Positions 7,022 to 14,692 of a stretch of DNA of 43,398 nucleotides are shown piece after piece. The DNA is from Candidatus Aphodousia gallistercoris (GTDB lineage: Bacteria; Pseudomonadota; Gammaproteobacteria; Burkholderiales; Burkholderiaceae_F): the NCBI GenBank assembly GCA_018714185.1, contig DVNT01000057.1, forward strand, positions 1 to 43,398. Direction: 5' to 3'. A program made the translations under genes and the position numbers. The notes beneath the pieces are model-generated. The model saw only the letters and a program-made list of their open reading frames with translations, was not told where the DNA came from and made no database searches. Each line of letters starts with the position of its first letter. Position 1 is the stretch's first letter.

Positions 7022-8190
7022 CACAAGCTTTCCTTTAAAATTTCAACGATTTCGTCATGGTCAAGCACTTTGTAGCCGCCCTTTAAAATCAAGGTGGCTT
7101 TGGCCATGCCTTCAATCATAGAGGCATCAGCCCCTAATTGTGTCAGGTTCATCGCCAAGCCCATTTCCTGCATCCAGGACTCCATGCTGGCCAAGCCTTC
7201 TTCGGCAATTTCCTGATCATTCTTGCCCTTGGGATCCACGCCCCAAACATTTTCGGCAAAACGCACGAACTTCTTTAAGCCGTAGGGGAGGATGTGGCGG
7301 TAGTAAGGCAACGACACGGCGGCAAGCGTCATGCCGTGCGTGGCATTGGTGTAGGCGCCCGCAGCCTGTCCCAACATATGCACCATCCAGTCGGTGCTCT
7401 TACCCTTGGCCACCAGCGTATTCAGGGCCCACGTTGCCGTCCACATGATGTTGCTGCGGGCTTCGTAGTCGTTCGGGTTTTTGTTGGCAATGCGGCTAGC
7501 ATGCAAGAGCGAGCGCATCAGGCCTTCGCTGATGTAGTCGCTCGTGTTGTCATCTTCGCCCGAGAAGTATTGCTCGCAAATGTGGTTAAAGATATCGTAG
7601 ATACCCGCCACCATTTGGTAGTGAGGCAGCGTTAACGTATAAAGCGGATTGAGAATGGCAAAGCGAGGCATGATCTTTTCGTCGGCAAAGACGTGACCGA
7701 TCTTCATCTTGGTCTTTTCATTGGTAATCACCGAGCCCGCATTCATTTCCGAGCCTGTCCCCACCATCGTGAGCACGCACCCTACCGGCAGCGTTTCGCA
7801 ATCCGGTTCTTCAAAGCGGACAAAATACTTTTCCCACGGATCATCTTGGCAATTGACCGAGACGGAAACAGCCTTGGCGTAGTCGCAAACCGAACCGCCG
7901 CCCACGGCCAAAATAAAGTCGGCATGATGCGCACGGGCAATCTCGATGCCTTCGTAGAGCTTGGTCAACGTCGGATTAGGCATGACGCCGGCGATTTCAG
8001 CGACATTCTTGCCTTGGGCTTTCAAGATCGCCACGACATCGTCATAAATTCCGTTTTTCTTAATGGAACCGCCGCCGTAGACCAAAACAACGTTTTGACC
8101 GTATTTCGGCAACTCGGTATTGAGTGCCTCGAGAGACTTTTCCCCGAAATAGAGTTTGGTCGGATTGCAATACGTGAAATTTCCTAACAT
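7021..8190 (-). CDS. iron-containing alcohol dehydrogenase (YqhD/BdhA-type aldehyde reductase)
   Basis: A 389-residue group III alcohol dehydrogenase, probably reducing aldehydes to alcohols with NADPH. The N-terminal nucleotide-binding region contains V-Y-G-G-G-S-I-K-K and A-V-G-G-G-S-V-C-D; the second matches the GGGS motif of the family. Metal-ligand candidates are in D-I-F-N-H-I-C-E-Q-Y, M-V-H-M-L-G and N-A-T-H-G-M-T-L. Overall wording is closest to YqhD and clostridial butanol dehydrogenases. A ribosome-binding site (AAAGGA) precedes the ATG. It is followed without a gap by the flavodoxin gene. Its physiological aldehyde is unknown; detoxification is the usual role of YqhD. Confidence 0.9.
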   Translation of the reverse strand: MLGNFTYCNPTKLYFGEKSLEALNTELPKYGQNVVLVYGGGSIKKNGIYDDVVAILKAQGKNVAEIAGVMPNPTLTKLYEGIEIARAHHADFILAVGGGSVCDYAKAVSVSVNCQDDPWEKYFVRFEEPDCETLPVGCVLTMVGTGSEMNAGSVITNEKTKMKIGHVFADEKIMPRFAILNPLYTLTLPHYQMVAGIYDIFNHICEQYFSGEDDNTSDYISEGLMRSLLHASRIANKNPNDYEARSNIMWTATWALNTLVAKGKSTDWMVHMLGQAAGAYTNATHGMTLAAVSLPYYRHILPYGLKKFVRFAENVWGVDPKGKNDQEIAEEGLASMESWMQEMGLAMNLTQLGADASMIEGMAKATLILKGGYKVLDHDEIVEILKESL

Positions 8191-8522
8191 TGATCTGTCC
8201 TTTCAAAAAGAGGGCCGATAATTATTTCTTTTTAGATCGGCCTGATTTATCCCGATACACACTATAGGCCGGTTTACGAAGCTCGACTTACCGAAATCTT
8301 TCAAAAAATAGTCTGAAACTCTCGATTTGTTTATCGAATGCGATAATTTGCAGTGAAAAATTATCTTTTTTTATCTTTAGTCTTCACCGCATGAATTTGA
8401 TAATCAAAGCATAGACTTGCCGGGATCTGAAGAACTTTAGACCTATTTGACGTCAGTCAAAACTTAAATTTGGAGGGGGGGCAAAATAAGTTTCACTTTT
8501 TACCAAACTTTAAGGTGTTAGT
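8191..8522. other. 332-base intergenic region upstream of the autotransporter with two inverted repeats
   Basis: Two structures stand out. GATAATTT (8342-8349) and AAATTATC (8358-8365) form an 8-bp AT-rich stem with an 8-base loop followed by seven T residues, which resembles a terminator or attenuator reading rightward. TTTGAC-GTCA-GTCAAA (8446-8461) is a perfect inverted repeat that also contains TTGACG, so it could be an operator over a -35 element. AAGGTG six bases before the ATG is the ribosome-binding site. No small gene was seen. Confidence 0.4.
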
Positions 8523-11075
8523 ATGCCTTCTCAATTCCAAACAATCTCTCAAACAAGTAAAGAAAATCACTTTCATAAAAAAAGCTTAGTTCTGTGTCTT
8601 TCCGCAGCTTTACTTGGCTTCACTAACGTTTCCATTGCCGAAGATTTCAATTTCAGCAATGAAACGGTTGAAAACGGCATTCGCGTCTCTGAGGACGACA
8701 CGCTAAAGGCTAACAATCTAGCTGTAACCGGAACCGGTTTCATGCCAGACCCAACAAATAGAAATGAAGGTATCTTTATCGGTAACGGAGCTTCTGCTTC
8801 TTTTTCCGGCGACTTTCTAAATGTCACTTTTACCGAAAATCCTGACCCTCAATATGAATTTGCCGGAATTCAAGTAAACGGAGATGGCTCAAACGCAACG
8901 TTTGATTCAGAAACAACAATCATTGATGTATCAGGAACAGTCACTTCTGGCAAATGGGGATTCGGCTTGTTGGTAAATGGAAGTGGTAACGCCTCTGCAA
9001 CTTTTACGGGCAAGGACGTTGTCATCAAAACTGCCACCGAGGGATATACCTCTCAAACTTTGACCGTTAAGGCCGGAAATACGATCTCTTTCAATAATAC
9101 TGGAAACATCGAGATCGTTAGTATAAGTGATTTTGGTGTGACTGCCGTTGATGCATACGGGTCTTTAACTTTCAATAACACCGGCGATGTTTTAATTACC
9201 GGAACAGCTGTTCCCGGTGACAAAACCATTGCTACAAATGTAGTTGGTATTCAAGGTGATGGCAATTGGAACGTCACCGAAAATGTTAATCAGTTTTCCA
9301 TTGAATTAAGTGGAGCCGGTGTTGATAATGACGGTTCAAGCTATTCAACCGGAACTCGGGGAATTGATGCATTCGGTGAAGATCAAAAGATTAGTATTGA
9401 ATCCAACTCTTTTAACATTTCGATGCACATATCCGAAGATGTCGTAACTGACGCTCCGGAGGGGCATACCTCAGAAGAGGCCTACGGTATTTTCCTAGAA
9501 GGGGCGACTTTATCGGTTGGAGCTAATACAACAACGAATATTAAGGTTACTGAAGGTATCGGCTCTGCTTATGGTTTAAATGTTATTGGAGGCGGTTCAG
9601 CAACTTTCCAAGGCAATACCGCCATATCTACTGAAGCCAAAAACCAAAGCATGGCCTTGGTAGTCAATGGCGATACATACGAATATGAAGACAATGATAA
9701 ACATCTAATCGGACAGACACCGACCACTGTCACTTTTGAAGGTAACACCAACAACATCCAAGGCGATGTCAGCAATTCAAATTTGGGGCATATAACGTTT
9801 AGCTCTGGCAACACGGCCCTAGATGGAAACCTCACATCTGACTCAACTTCCCAAGTGGAACTGAATAAGGCAACTATCGATTTAGCCGAAGGCAATACGA
9901 TTGACATTGACGGGACATTGATTAGCGACAACGGTCGTCTCGTTTTAAACGAAGCTCGAGAAGGCGCTGTACAAATCAATACGTTACAAGAAGGCAGTTC
10001 ATTGCAAACGATTGCCTCTTCAGTTTTAAATGACGAACTGGGCGGCGATATTTCGAGCTTCAGCAAAGCCATTGCCGTCACCGATGGTGCCGATGGTGTA
10101 AGCCTCTTGATGAACGAAGGTCTGGTTGCCGGTCAAGTTGAGGCAACACTCAATGCCGACGGTACCGTTAATACGGAAAGTATCCATAGGCAAACCAACT
10201 CAGTCATGAGATCTGCTCTGGATTTAGCCTCGAGCACGACGTTGGCGCTTAATCGCATTTTACTGTCTGATTTGAGGCAGAGACTGGGTGACATTCGAAG
10301 TGACGGCAATACCTACGGAGTTTGGGCTCGCTACAACGGCGGTACGTTGTCCGGTAACTACGGTCTGGACAATGATTTCAACACCGTCCAAATGGGTATG
10401 GACGCTAAGTTGCCCGAAAATAATCTGCGACTCGGTGTTGCTTTCAGCTACAGCAACGGCGATGCCAGCTATGCCCGCGGCAATGCGGATATGGACGCTT
10501 ATATGCTAAGCGGCTACGGGTTGTTTATGAATGAACGGGGTTTGTTTGTTGATGTTGTCGGACATTTAGGAACCGCACAAACCGATATGACGGTCGATGG
10601 CGACAAAAACGGTTCCATGGATAGCTTCGTTGCCGGATTGTCTGCCGAGACCGGGTGGCGCATCAACCTTAATCCCATGGTCTACGTAGAACCCCAAATT
10701 GAAGCCAGCTACACCTATGTTCACGGTGATGACCTGTCATTGGCAAATGCCAAGTATGAGATCGATTCAGTTAATAGTTTGATCGGTAGGGTAGGCTTTA
10801 GCGCCGGAGTCAATTGCCCGGCGAACTTTGGCAACGTCTATGTCCATGCTTCAGCCGTTCATGAATTCTTGGGCGACGCTCAAATTTCAGGTCGTATCGG
10901 TTCTACGTCCGACATTTATGAAACAAATGGCAGTGACACTTGGTTTGAGTATGGCATCGGTGCTAATTTCAACTTTACCAAGAGCACTTACGTTTATGCT
11001 GACGTCCAACGCACAAGTGGTGCTGAATTAGATGAAGACTGGAGAGCCAATCTCGGTATTCGTTATGCCTGGTAG
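8523..11075 (+). CDS. autotransporter (type Va secretion) with beta-helical passenger
   Basis: An 850-residue outer-membrane protein that exports its own passenger. Residues 1-39 form an extended signal peptide with a polar N-region, then L-V-L-C-L-S-A-A-L-L-G-F, ending S-I-A. Residues 40 to about 560 are a Gly/Asn/Thr-rich, low-cysteine passenger with repeated short strands (F-N-N-T-G-N, T-F-E-G-N-T, A-T-F-D-S-E), as in pectate-lyase-like beta-helices. The linker helix near 560-590 leads into a 12-strand barrel from about residue 593 (N-T-Y-G-V-W-A-R-Y) to the C-terminal aromatic motif G-I-R-Y-A-W. No protease catalytic triad was evident, so adhesion or surface display is more likely. Its barrel end differs from the relic just downstream. 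Confidence 0.92.
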   Translation: MPSQFQTISQTSKENHFHKKSLVLCLSAALLGFTNVSIAEDFNFSNETVENGIRVSEDDTLKANNLAVTGTGFMPDPTNRNEGIFIGNGASASFSGDFLNVTFTENPDPQYEFAGIQVNGDGSNATFDSETTIIDVSGTVTSGKWGFGLLVNGSGNASATFTGKDVVIKTATEGYTSQTLTVKAGNTISFNNTGNIEIVSISDFGVTAVDAYGSLTFNNTGDVLITGTAVPGDKTIATNVVGIQGDGNWNVTENVNQFSIELSGAGVDNDGSSYSTGTRGIDAFGEDQKISIESNSFNISMHISEDVVTDAPEGHTSEEAYGIFLEGATLSVGANTTTNIKVTEGIGSAYGLNVIGGGSATFQGNTAISTEAKNQSMALVVNGDTYEYEDNDKHLIGQTPTTVTFEGNTNNIQGDVSNSNLGHITFSSGNTALDGNLTSDSTSQVELNKATIDLAEGNTIDIDGTLISDNGRLVLNEAREGAVQINTLQEGSSLQTIASSVLNDELGGDISSFSKAIAVTDGADGVSLLMNEGLVAGQVEATLNADGTVNTESIHRQTNSVMRSALDLASSTTLALNRILLSDLRQRLGDIRSDGNTYGVWARYNGGTLSGNYGLDNDFNTVQMGMDAKLPENNLRLGVAFSYSNGDASYARGNADMDAYMLSGYGLFMNERGLFVDVVGHLGTAQTDMTVDGDKNGSMDSFVAGLSAETGWRINLNPMVYVEPQIEASYTYVHGDDLSLANAKYEIDSVNSLIGRVGFSAGVNCPANFGNVYVHASAVHEFLGDAQISGRIGSTSDIYETNGSDTWFEYGIGANFNFTKSTYVYADVQRTSGAELDEDWRANLGIRYAW

Positions 11076-11112
11076 CACATAGCCATTGATGTATGACTTA
11101 ATGTAGATGGCT

Positions 11113-11139
11113 GGGGCGGCTAAAATCCGCCCCCTTTTT
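11113..11139 (+). terminator. rho-independent terminator after the autotransporter
   Basis: GGGGCGG (11113-11119), loop CTAAAAT, CCGCCCC (11127-11133), then a T tract to 11139. A strong stem in a compact form, 38 bases after the autotransporter stop codon. Confidence 0.9.
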
Positions 11140-11177
11140 ATCCTTTGCAGACTAACCCTACCAACACTTCAAACTGA

Positions 11178-11264
11178 CTGATGAATGCGCAAATGAGCGT
11201 TGGCGGCGGCAAGGACGGTGCCTCATCTGTCGGCGGCAGAGTCGGCGTGAAGTACATGTTCTAA
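11178..11264 (+). pseudogene. relic of a second autotransporter: last 28 codons of a beta-barrel
   Basis: The frame from 11178 to the TAA at 11262-11264 reads L-M-N-A-Q-M-S-V-G-G-G-K-D-G and closes with G-G-R-V-G-V-K-Y-M-F. Alternating residues and a C-terminal phenylalanine after an aromatic-rich strand are the signature of the last strands of an autotransporter barrel that the Bam complex recognises. A stop codon (11175-11177) lies directly upstream in this frame and no start or barrel precedes it, so it is a decayed gene end. It is followed by its own terminator-like hairpin. It is not a duplicate of the intact gene upstream, whose C-terminus reads differently. Confidence 0.6.
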
Positions 11265-11300
11265 TGCTTGCCTCATAAGTCGATTTGTTCCGACTGGAAT

Positions 11301-11337
11301 TCCCGCTTCGCTTTATTGGCAGGCGGGAGTTTCTTTT
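11301..11337 (+). terminator. terminator of the autotransporter relic
   Basis: TCCCGC (11301-11306) pairs with GCGGGA (11323-11328) across a 16-base loop and is followed by the T-rich TTTCTTTT. It lies 37 bases after the relic stop codon, as expected for the terminator of the lost gene. Confidence 0.6.
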
Positions 11338-11481
11338 ATAGTCAACGCCAAAAATCTCAAGAAAAACCATATCGAAGCGTTAAATCCATGCCTTGACAGG
11401 TGCAGGGAGCTCGTATTTAGTCCTAAGTCCAACCATCAGGTAAACAGGCTCAAAAACACCTTGCTTAGATTACGACAATTG

Positions 11482-11509
11482 ACGTAAAATTATTTATGCA
11501 AATTTACGT
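11482..11509. promoter_or_regulatory. inverted repeat in the leader of the AAA ATPase gene
   Basis: ACGTAAA (11482-11488) and TTTACGT (11503-11509) form a perfect 7-bp dyad with a 14-base spacer; the repeat extends to 10 bp with one mismatch. It overlaps TTGACG (11479-11484), a possible -35 element, and lies 16 bases before the start codon at 11526. It may be an operator or a leader hairpin. Function is inferred only from position. Confidence 0.35.
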
Positions 11510-11525
11510 TACGAGGAATCTCGAT

Positions 11526-12602
11526 ATGGAAAATCCTTTTAAATATGGATCAGTTGTTGAGGAACCCTACTTCACAGATAGAGTCGAAGAACTAAAAACC
11601 ATCAAGCAATTTCTTAATTCACCGAATCATCTGATCTTAATCAGTCCGCGCCGATTTGGGAAAACGAGCCTGATCCTCAAAGCCATTAAGGATATGAATC
11701 GTTCGTACGTTTTCGTTAACATCCAAAAGGCGGTTAGCACGTCCGATTTGGCGGCACTCATTGTCAAAGAGGCGCTAAAAAAATATCCGCTAGAGCGCAT
11801 CAAATCGTTTTTAAAGCATTTCCGTATTGTTCCGACGATTTCTATAAATCCGGTGACAGACGGTATTGATTTTTCATTTGTTCCTTCAGCAGACGGCTTG
11901 TTCTTGTTAGAGGATGCACTCTCGCTGCTTGAAAGGCTCGGCAGCAATAATGATCGCCTCATTGTCGTCTTCGATGAATTCCAGGAAATCCTTCAATTTG
12001 ACAAAGGAATCGACAAAAAGCTTCGCGCCATTATGCAGGAACAACAAAAAATTAATTATGTTTTCTTAGGAAGTCAGGAAAGCATGATGACCGGCATCTT
12101 TGAAAAGGCAAAGTCGCCTTTTTATCACTTTGGACAACTGATGCATCTAAAGCAAATCCCGTTCGACGATTTTAAACAATACATCGCGGCCGGCTTGCAG
12201 CCGTTAGTGAGAGAAAAATCCGAGGATCTCGCTGAAAAAATTCTCGCTATAACCGCTTGCCATCCGTACTACACGCAGCAATTGTCTGCTGTTGTTTGGG
12301 ATTTGCTTTGTTATAACAAAATCGATCGCTCTGAAGACCCTGTCCGGAAAGCGTTAGCACAACTCATCTGCCTGCACGACTTGGATTACGAGCACCTTTG
12401 GAGCAGTTTCAATTTAAACGAACGGCGCATTTTGAAGGATCTAGTGATCAAGGGAAAATTAAGTACAAGAGACGGCTTTCCGGCCAGTACAACCTATAGT
12501 GCCGCCTTGCGACTGACAAAAGAAGGCTATCTTATCAAAACCGATACCTACAAAATAGAGGATCCTTTTTTCAAACATTGGATTTTAGAAAAACGCAACT
12601 AA
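11526..12602 (+). CDS. AAA/STAND-type ATPase with C-terminal winged helix
   Basis: A 358-residue ATP-binding protein of the archaeal-ATPase-like (ATPase_2) family. The opening N-P-F-K-Y-G-S-V-V-E-E-P-Y-F-T-D-R is typical. Walker A is S-P-R-R-F-G-K-T-S-L near residues 41-50 and Walker B is L-I-V-V-F-D-E-F-Q near residue 146. The C-terminal 60 residues (N-E-R-R-I-L-K-D-L through T-K-E-G-Y-L) look like a winged helix-turn-helix. Such proteins act as stand-alone NTPase switches; many sit in accessory regions and their targets are unknown. ATG at 11526 has an AGGA upstream and fits the family start; an ATG at 11496 is less likely. The gene is single and ends in a strong two-way terminator. Confidence 0.75.
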   Translation: MENPFKYGSVVEEPYFTDRVEELKTIKQFLNSPNHLILISPRRFGKTSLILKAIKDMNRSYVFVNIQKAVSTSDLAALIVKEALKKYPLERIKSFLKHFRIVPTISINPVTDGIDFSFVPSADGLFLLEDALSLLERLGSNNDRLIVVFDEFQEILQFDKGIDKKLRAIMQEQQKINYVFLGSQESMMTGIFEKAKSPFYHFGQLMHLKQIPFDDFKQYIAAGLQPLVREKSEDLAEKILAITACHPYYTQQLSAVVWDLLCYNKIDRSEDPVRKALAQLICLHDLDYEHLWSSFNLNERRILKDLVIKGKLSTRDGFPASTTYSAALRLTKEGYLIKTDTYKIEDPFFKHWILEKRN

Positions 12603-12624
12603 GCTAAGCCTCTCCCTTAAAAAC

Positions 12625-12663
12625 GAAACTCCCGTGAAATCGTCGAGACCACACGGGAGTTTC
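12625..12663. terminator. bidirectional terminator between the ATPase gene and ahpC
   Basis: Perfect 12-bp stem GAAACTCCCGTG (12625-12636) with CACGGGAGTTTC (12652-12663) and a 15-base loop. A-rich and T-rich flanks on the two sides suit termination in either direction, and the adjoining genes converge. Confidence 0.85.
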
Positions 12664-12681
12664 TGTTAATCAGAACCTTTT

Positions 12682-13245
12682 TTAGATCTTGCCCACCAAG
12701 TCAATCGAGGGCTTCAAGGTCTTTTGACCCGGCGTCCAGCGAGCCGGGCAAACTTCGCCGGGGTTTTCAGCCACGTATTGAGCGGCTTGCACCTTGCGAA
12801 GCAATTCCGCCGCATCGCGGCCGATACCGCCGTCGTGGTGCTCCATGACCACAATCTTGCCTTCCGGGTTAATCACAAAGGTGCCGCGTTCTGCCATGCC
12901 GTCGGCTTCAATGAGCACGCCGAACTGGCGGGCAATCGCCTTCGTCGGATCGCCGAGCATCGGGAACTTCACCATGCCGACCGCTTTCGAGGATTCATGC
13001 CAGGCCATGTGCGTGAAATGCGTATCGCAGCTTACGGCATAAATTTCCACGCCGAGCTTTTGAAAAGCTTCGTAGTGTTCGGCCAAGTCCTGCAATTCGG
13101 TCGGGCAAACAAAGGTAAAGTCGGCCGGATAGAAAAACACCACCGACCAATGGCCTTTGAGCGACTCATCAGTGACAGTGATAAAACTTCCGTTTTGGAA
13201 CGCTTCGGTTTTGAAGGGGAGGATCGTCGTATTTAAAAGGGACAT
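12682..13245 (-). CDS. ahpC: peroxiredoxin, alkyl hydroperoxide reductase subunit C
   Basis: A 187-residue typical 2-Cys peroxiredoxin that reduces hydrogen peroxide and organic peroxides in the cytoplasm. The peroxidatic cysteine is C47 in F-T-F-V-C-P-T-E and the resolving cysteine is C166 in E-V-C-P-A-R-W, matching the AhpC spacing. Length equals E. coli AhpC. ATG at 13245 has a good GGAGAAAAG upstream; the track of in-frame codons further upstream lacks family similarity. No ahpF is adjacent, so the electron donor must be encoded elsewhere. A Fur-like sequence lies 18 bases upstream of the start, suggesting iron or peroxide-responsive control. Confidence 0.95.
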   Translation of the reverse strand: MSLLNTTILPFKTEAFQNGSFITVTDESLKGHWSVVFFYPADFTFVCPTELQDLAEHYEAFQKLGVEIYAVSCDTHFTHMAWHESSKAVGMVKFPMLGDPTKAIARQFGVLIEADGMAERGTFVINPEGKIVVMEHHDGGIGRDAAELLRKVQAAQYVAENPGEVCPARWTPGQKTLKPSIDLVGKI

Positions 13246-13262
13246 TTTCTTTTCTCCGTTAT

Positions 13263-13277
13263 TGATAATCATTCTCG
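13263..13277 (-). promoter_or_regulatory. Fur-like 7-1-7 site upstream of ahpC
   Basis: TGATAATCATTCTCG matches TGATAAT-N-ATTATCA at 12 of 14 positions. It lies between a possible -10 (TATGAT on the minus strand, about 13279-13284) and the ahpC ribosome-binding site, a position suited to repression. Fur or the related PerR could act here; sequence alone does not separate them. Confidence 0.42.
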
Positions 13278-13351
13278 ACTATCATACAGAGAAAAATAAA
13301 GTCCGTTGTAAGTAAATGCTAAAAGCTATCGCATCGATTGTTTTGCCATCG

Positions 13352-14527
13352 TTAGCGATCGAAAAGCTTTTTCGTCGTACCGAAAGCGTAAAAAGCCGAG
13401 AAGCCCCACAAAAGAACGGCACCCGACGTGAAGGCGGCCACGCCCGTCCAATTGCCGTCGCCGTGATACAAGAGCCCGCATACGAAAGGCCCTAAAGCTG
13501 CGAGCACATAGCCGATACCTTGGGCCAGGGTGGAAATCATCAAAAGTTCCGAGAGCGTTTTTGTTTTTTGCGCCATGAGAATCATCGCCAAGCTAAACGT
13601 GATGCCTTGGGGGATACCGGCTAAAACGCAACCCAAGTAAGAAAGCGTTCCCCCTTGAAGCCAAAAGAAGATTCCCGCCAAGAAGCTTATCGTCATAATG
13701 ACGGACGCATTGCGCTCGCCCTTGACGCAAGCAATAAATTGAGCTGTGAGAATGCTGGCCGGCGCACTGACGAGCAAAAAGACGGCCGAGCCCAAGCCCG
13801 CCTTGGACGGATCAAAGCCCAACGTGGAAAGAATGCTCGGCAGCCAGGAAACGGTCGTATAAATCGTGAGCGACTGCATCCCCATCGTCAAAATGACCGC
13901 CCAAGTGAGAGGCTTTTTGAGAATGGAAAAGTCAATACCCTCCGCGCTAACCATGGCTTCGGACGCTTTCTTTTCCGATAGCCACAGCGCCAGCGGGATC
14001 AAGGCCAACACCACCCACAAGAAAAGGGGAGCGAAAAGCCCCTCGCCCCACTGAAAAAGCGGCACGGAAAAATACGCGCCGATGGAACCCGAAAAACCGA
14101 TCAGACCGGTAAAAACACCCATCGTGAGCGCGATGTTATTTGGAAAGTATTTGCGAAGAACGACCGGCATGACCACATTTAATAACGCCACGCCGATGCC
14201 GATCAGGGCCGTGGCAAAGAGCATGCTCGGATAGTAAAACACCAGGCGGCCGGCTGAACCCAGCAAAATGGCGCCCAGTGCTCCAAGCACAACGCCCGTT
14301 AGCCCGAAGCGCTTCGTAAGCGCCGGCGCCACAGCACAAAATAGCCCGAAGCAGCCGATCGGCAGCGCAGACAAAAAGCCGTAGGCCGCGTAGCCGATAT
14401 CAAGGGCTTTCATCATCTCGTCGGCAAGCGCTCCGATTTCGGTGATCGGACCGCGCATAACAATAACGGTAAAAAAGACAGCGGCTAAAACCGCCTTGGA
14501 AACGGGGGTGATTTTTTCTTCGCTCAT
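13352..14527 (-). CDS. MFS transporter, CynX/NimT type
   Basis: A 391-residue inner-membrane carrier with about 12 predicted helices. The N-terminal R-G-P-I-T-E-I-G-A-L segment right after the first helix resembles the R-x-P-x-T-x-x-x-P-L region of CynX/NimT-like carriers, which include cyanate and 2-nitroimidazole transporters. A long cytoplasmic connection (S-E-K-K-A-S-E-A-M) lies mid-protein. The substrate is unknown. ATG at 14527 (M-S-E-E-K-I-T-P) gives a natural N-terminus; 17 more in-frame codons upstream add no helix. The gene is divergent from the Ldh-family dehydrogenase gene, and the shared upstream region may couple their expression. Confidence 0.8.
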   Translation of the reverse strand: MSEEKITPVSKAVLAAVFFTVIVMRGPITEIGALADEMMKALDIGYAAYGFLSALPIGCFGLFCAVAPALTKRFGLTGVVLGALGAILLGSAGRLVFYYPSMLFATALIGIGVALLNVVMPVVLRKYFPNNIALTMGVFTGLIGFSGSIGAYFSVPLFQWGEGLFAPLFLWVVLALIPLALWLSEKKASEAMVSAEGIDFSILKKPLTWAVILTMGMQSLTIYTTVSWLPSILSTLGFDPSKAGLGSAVFLLVSAPASILTAQFIACVKGERNASVIMTISFLAGIFFWLQGGTLSYLGCVLAGIPQGITFSLAMILMAQKTKTLSELLMISTLAQGIGYVLAALGPFVCGLLYHGDGNWTGVAAFTSGAVLLWGFSAFYAFGTTKKLFDR

Positions 14528-14692
14528 AATGAAAGCAACTTTACTCCCGAACACGGTCTCTGAGTAAAAAAAATACAACGCCTAAGAATAACGTATTAGC
14601 TTGAAACGAATTTTAACTTGCACGCAGTTCTCCCACAGGTAGCTCAGTCGTTACAATTTTTCAATTGCATCTTTTGAGGAAAGGATTGTTCT

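Noticed and set aside
14637-14660. CAGGTAGCTCAGTCG, resembling the D-arm of a tRNA
   Set aside because: No anticodon arm, T-arm or acceptor pairing can be drawn around it; a chance match.
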